A DNA stretch of 6,336 nucleotides. It comes from Alphaproteobacteria bacterium (GTDB lineage: Bacteria > Pseudomonadota > Alphaproteobacteria > Rickettsiales > UBA3002). Below the pieces are notes generated by a model, which saw only the letters and a program-made list of their open reading frames with translations, made no database searches and was not told where the DNA came from. Every line of letters begins with the position of its first letter. Position 1 is the stretch's first letter. A program made the translations under genes and the position numbers. This document shows positions 5,937 to 6,336 of this stretch, piece by piece. Location of the stretch: the NCBI GenBank assembly GCA_021732545.1, contig JAKFUW010000250.1, positions 1 through 6,336 on the forward strand, read 5' to 3'.

Positions 5937-6043
5937 TGAAACCGTCTTTGCGAGGAGTCGCGCATAAGCGCACGACGAAGCAATCCATGAGAATTGCGCT
6001 GGATTGCCGCGCCGCTTTGCGGCTCGCAATGACACGTCGATAG
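5936..6043 (+). other. 35-codon reading frame from the displaced rimI start
   Basis: The ATG at 5936 overlaps the TPR-methyltransferase stop (TGATG) and opens a frame that runs through element D to TAG at 6041-6043, two bases before the GTG at 6046 where rimI may now begin. The encoded peptide is almost wholly repeat sequence and is unlikely to function as a protein. It could nevertheless carry ribosomes from the upstream gene to rimI by termination and re-initiation at both ends. Its first three codons are probably the remnant of the original rimI N-terminus. Confidence 0.3.
5943..6038. repeat. Palindromic element D with flanking CGTC direct repeats, inserted at the start of rimI
   Basis: Element running from about GTC at 5944 to ATGAC at 6029-6033, bounded by CGTC at 5943-5946 and 6035-6038. 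Internal stems: TGCGAG (5949-5954) with CTCGCA (6023-6028); GCGC-ATAA-GCGC (5960-5971); GCAATCCA (5980-5987) with TGGATTGC (6000-6007); and GCCGC-TTT-GCGGC (6011-6023). The first CGTC may belong to the element end rather than to a target duplication. Removing one 92-bp unit joins ATG 5936 to the rimI body in frame. Confidence 0.8.
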
Positions 6044-6045
6044 AG

Positions 6046-6336
6046 GTGTTTTTGCATCTGGCTCCCGCATCGCTTGCCGATATTTCCACGCTTGCCGCGC
6101 TCCATCAGGCGTGCTTTGCGCGGGGCTGGAGCGAAACCGAATTTGGCGTGTTTTTTGAGCGTGAGGGCATTGTGGGGTTTGTTGCCTGTCATCCTGCGGA
6201 TTGCGTGAGCAATCGCGCAGGATCTCGCGCCGATGCTGCGCCTGATGCTACCGCATCATCGCAGCATGACAAAGAAGCGGTTGGGTTTATTTTTTGCTGG
6301 GTGGTGGCGGGTGAATCGGAGTTGCTGGCGATGGGC
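6046..6336 (+). CDS. rimI: Ribosomal protein S18 alanine N-acetyltransferase-like GNAT protein (partial, with repeat insertions)
   Basis: N-terminal part of a GNAT acetyltransferase, cut by the window edge. RimI acetylates the N-terminal alanine of ribosomal protein S18 with acetyl-CoA. The family start is visible: ADISTLAALHQACFARGWSE (11-30, with HxxCFxxxW) and, after an insertion, AVGFIFCWVVAGESELLAMG (78-97), the strands leading to the acetyl-CoA loop, which lies outside. The start is uncertain: GTG 6046 (used here) or TTG 6052, which has GAGG at 6043-6046 five bases before it; the original start was probably ATG 5936, split off by element D. Residues 48-76 are encoded by element E, in frame and without a stop, between two core beta strands. 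The gene may be active with a surface-loop insert or be decaying; the missing 3' part prevents a decision. The GNAT fold is clear, the RimI assignment good but partial. Confidence 0.75.
   Translation, partial: MFLHLAPASLADISTLAALHQACFARGWSETEFGVFFEREGIVGFVACHPADCVSNRAGSRADAAPDATASSQHDKEAVGFIFCWVVAGESELLAMG
6188..6270. repeat. Palindromic element E inside the rimI reading frame
   Basis: An 83-bp unit with GTCAT at the left end and ATGAC at the right, same family as C. Left hairpin: ATCCTGCG (6191-6198) and GATTGC (6199-6204), loop GTGA, then GCAATC (6209-6214) and CGCAGGAT (6216-6223), a 14-bp stem with one bulged G. Right hairpin: ATGCTGCG (6233-6240) with CGCAGCAT (6260-6267), enclosing TGATGC-TACC-GCATCA (6243-6258). 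It is read through in the rimI frame as an Ala/Asp/Ser-rich segment. Confidence 0.88.

Noticed and set aside
5577..6192. Minus-strand open frames at the right end
   Set aside because: They run antisense to the TPR-methyltransferase and rimI and through repeat elements D and E; no domain is visible.
808..6270. CRISPR array
   Set aside because: The repeats are few, widely spaced, of differing sequence and strongly palindromic, with no regular spacers and no cas genes.

Overview
The window comes from a bacterial chromosome, most likely an alphaproteobacterium of moderate GC. The inference rests on three things: a gene neighbourhood found in that class (an NDUFAF5-like methyltransferase divergent from comF, then a nitrilase-family amidase, then ubiG), ubiquinone synthesis, and short palindromic repeats of a kind common in such genomes. 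The species cannot be named from the sequence alone.

Layout from left to right: (1) the 5' two-thirds of an alanine racemase gene (alr) on the minus strand, running off the left edge; (2) a 201-bp gap holding short repeats and palindromic element A; (3) hisB on plus; (4) a short convergent gap with element B; (5) an NDUFAF5/BioC-like methyltransferase on minus whose ATG abuts, base to base, the ATG of comF on plus; (6) comF and, 2 nt later, a carbon-nitrogen hydrolase (nit) on plus, a probable operon; (7) a 94-bp convergent gap almost filled by element C; (8) ubiG on minus; (9) a 39-bp divergent gap with a perfect -10 hexamer; (10) a TPR-methyltransferase on plus starting at TTG; (11) rimI on plus, cut by the right edge and carrying two repeat insertions, D at its start and E inside its reading frame.

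Most genes are housekeeping: cell wall D-alanine (alr), histidine (hisB), ubiquinone (ubiG), probable complex I assembly (NDUFAF5-like), metabolite repair (nit), competence/phosphoribosyltransferase-like (comF), ribosomal protein acetylation (rimI). The TPR-methyltransferase has no assigned substrate.

The most notable signal is in the repeats. Five palindromic elements of about 65-95 bp, all with GTC.../...GA(C/T) ends, fill every intergenic gap longer than 40 bp, and one lies in frame inside rimI, much as Rickettsia palindromic elements do. Element D sits between 4-bp CGTC direct repeats. Deleting one 92-bp unit on paper rejoins the ATG that overlaps the upstream stop codon to the rimI body in frame, so D appears to have split rimI from its original start codon. 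No RNA genes, CRISPR arrays, transposase genes or attachment sites were seen.
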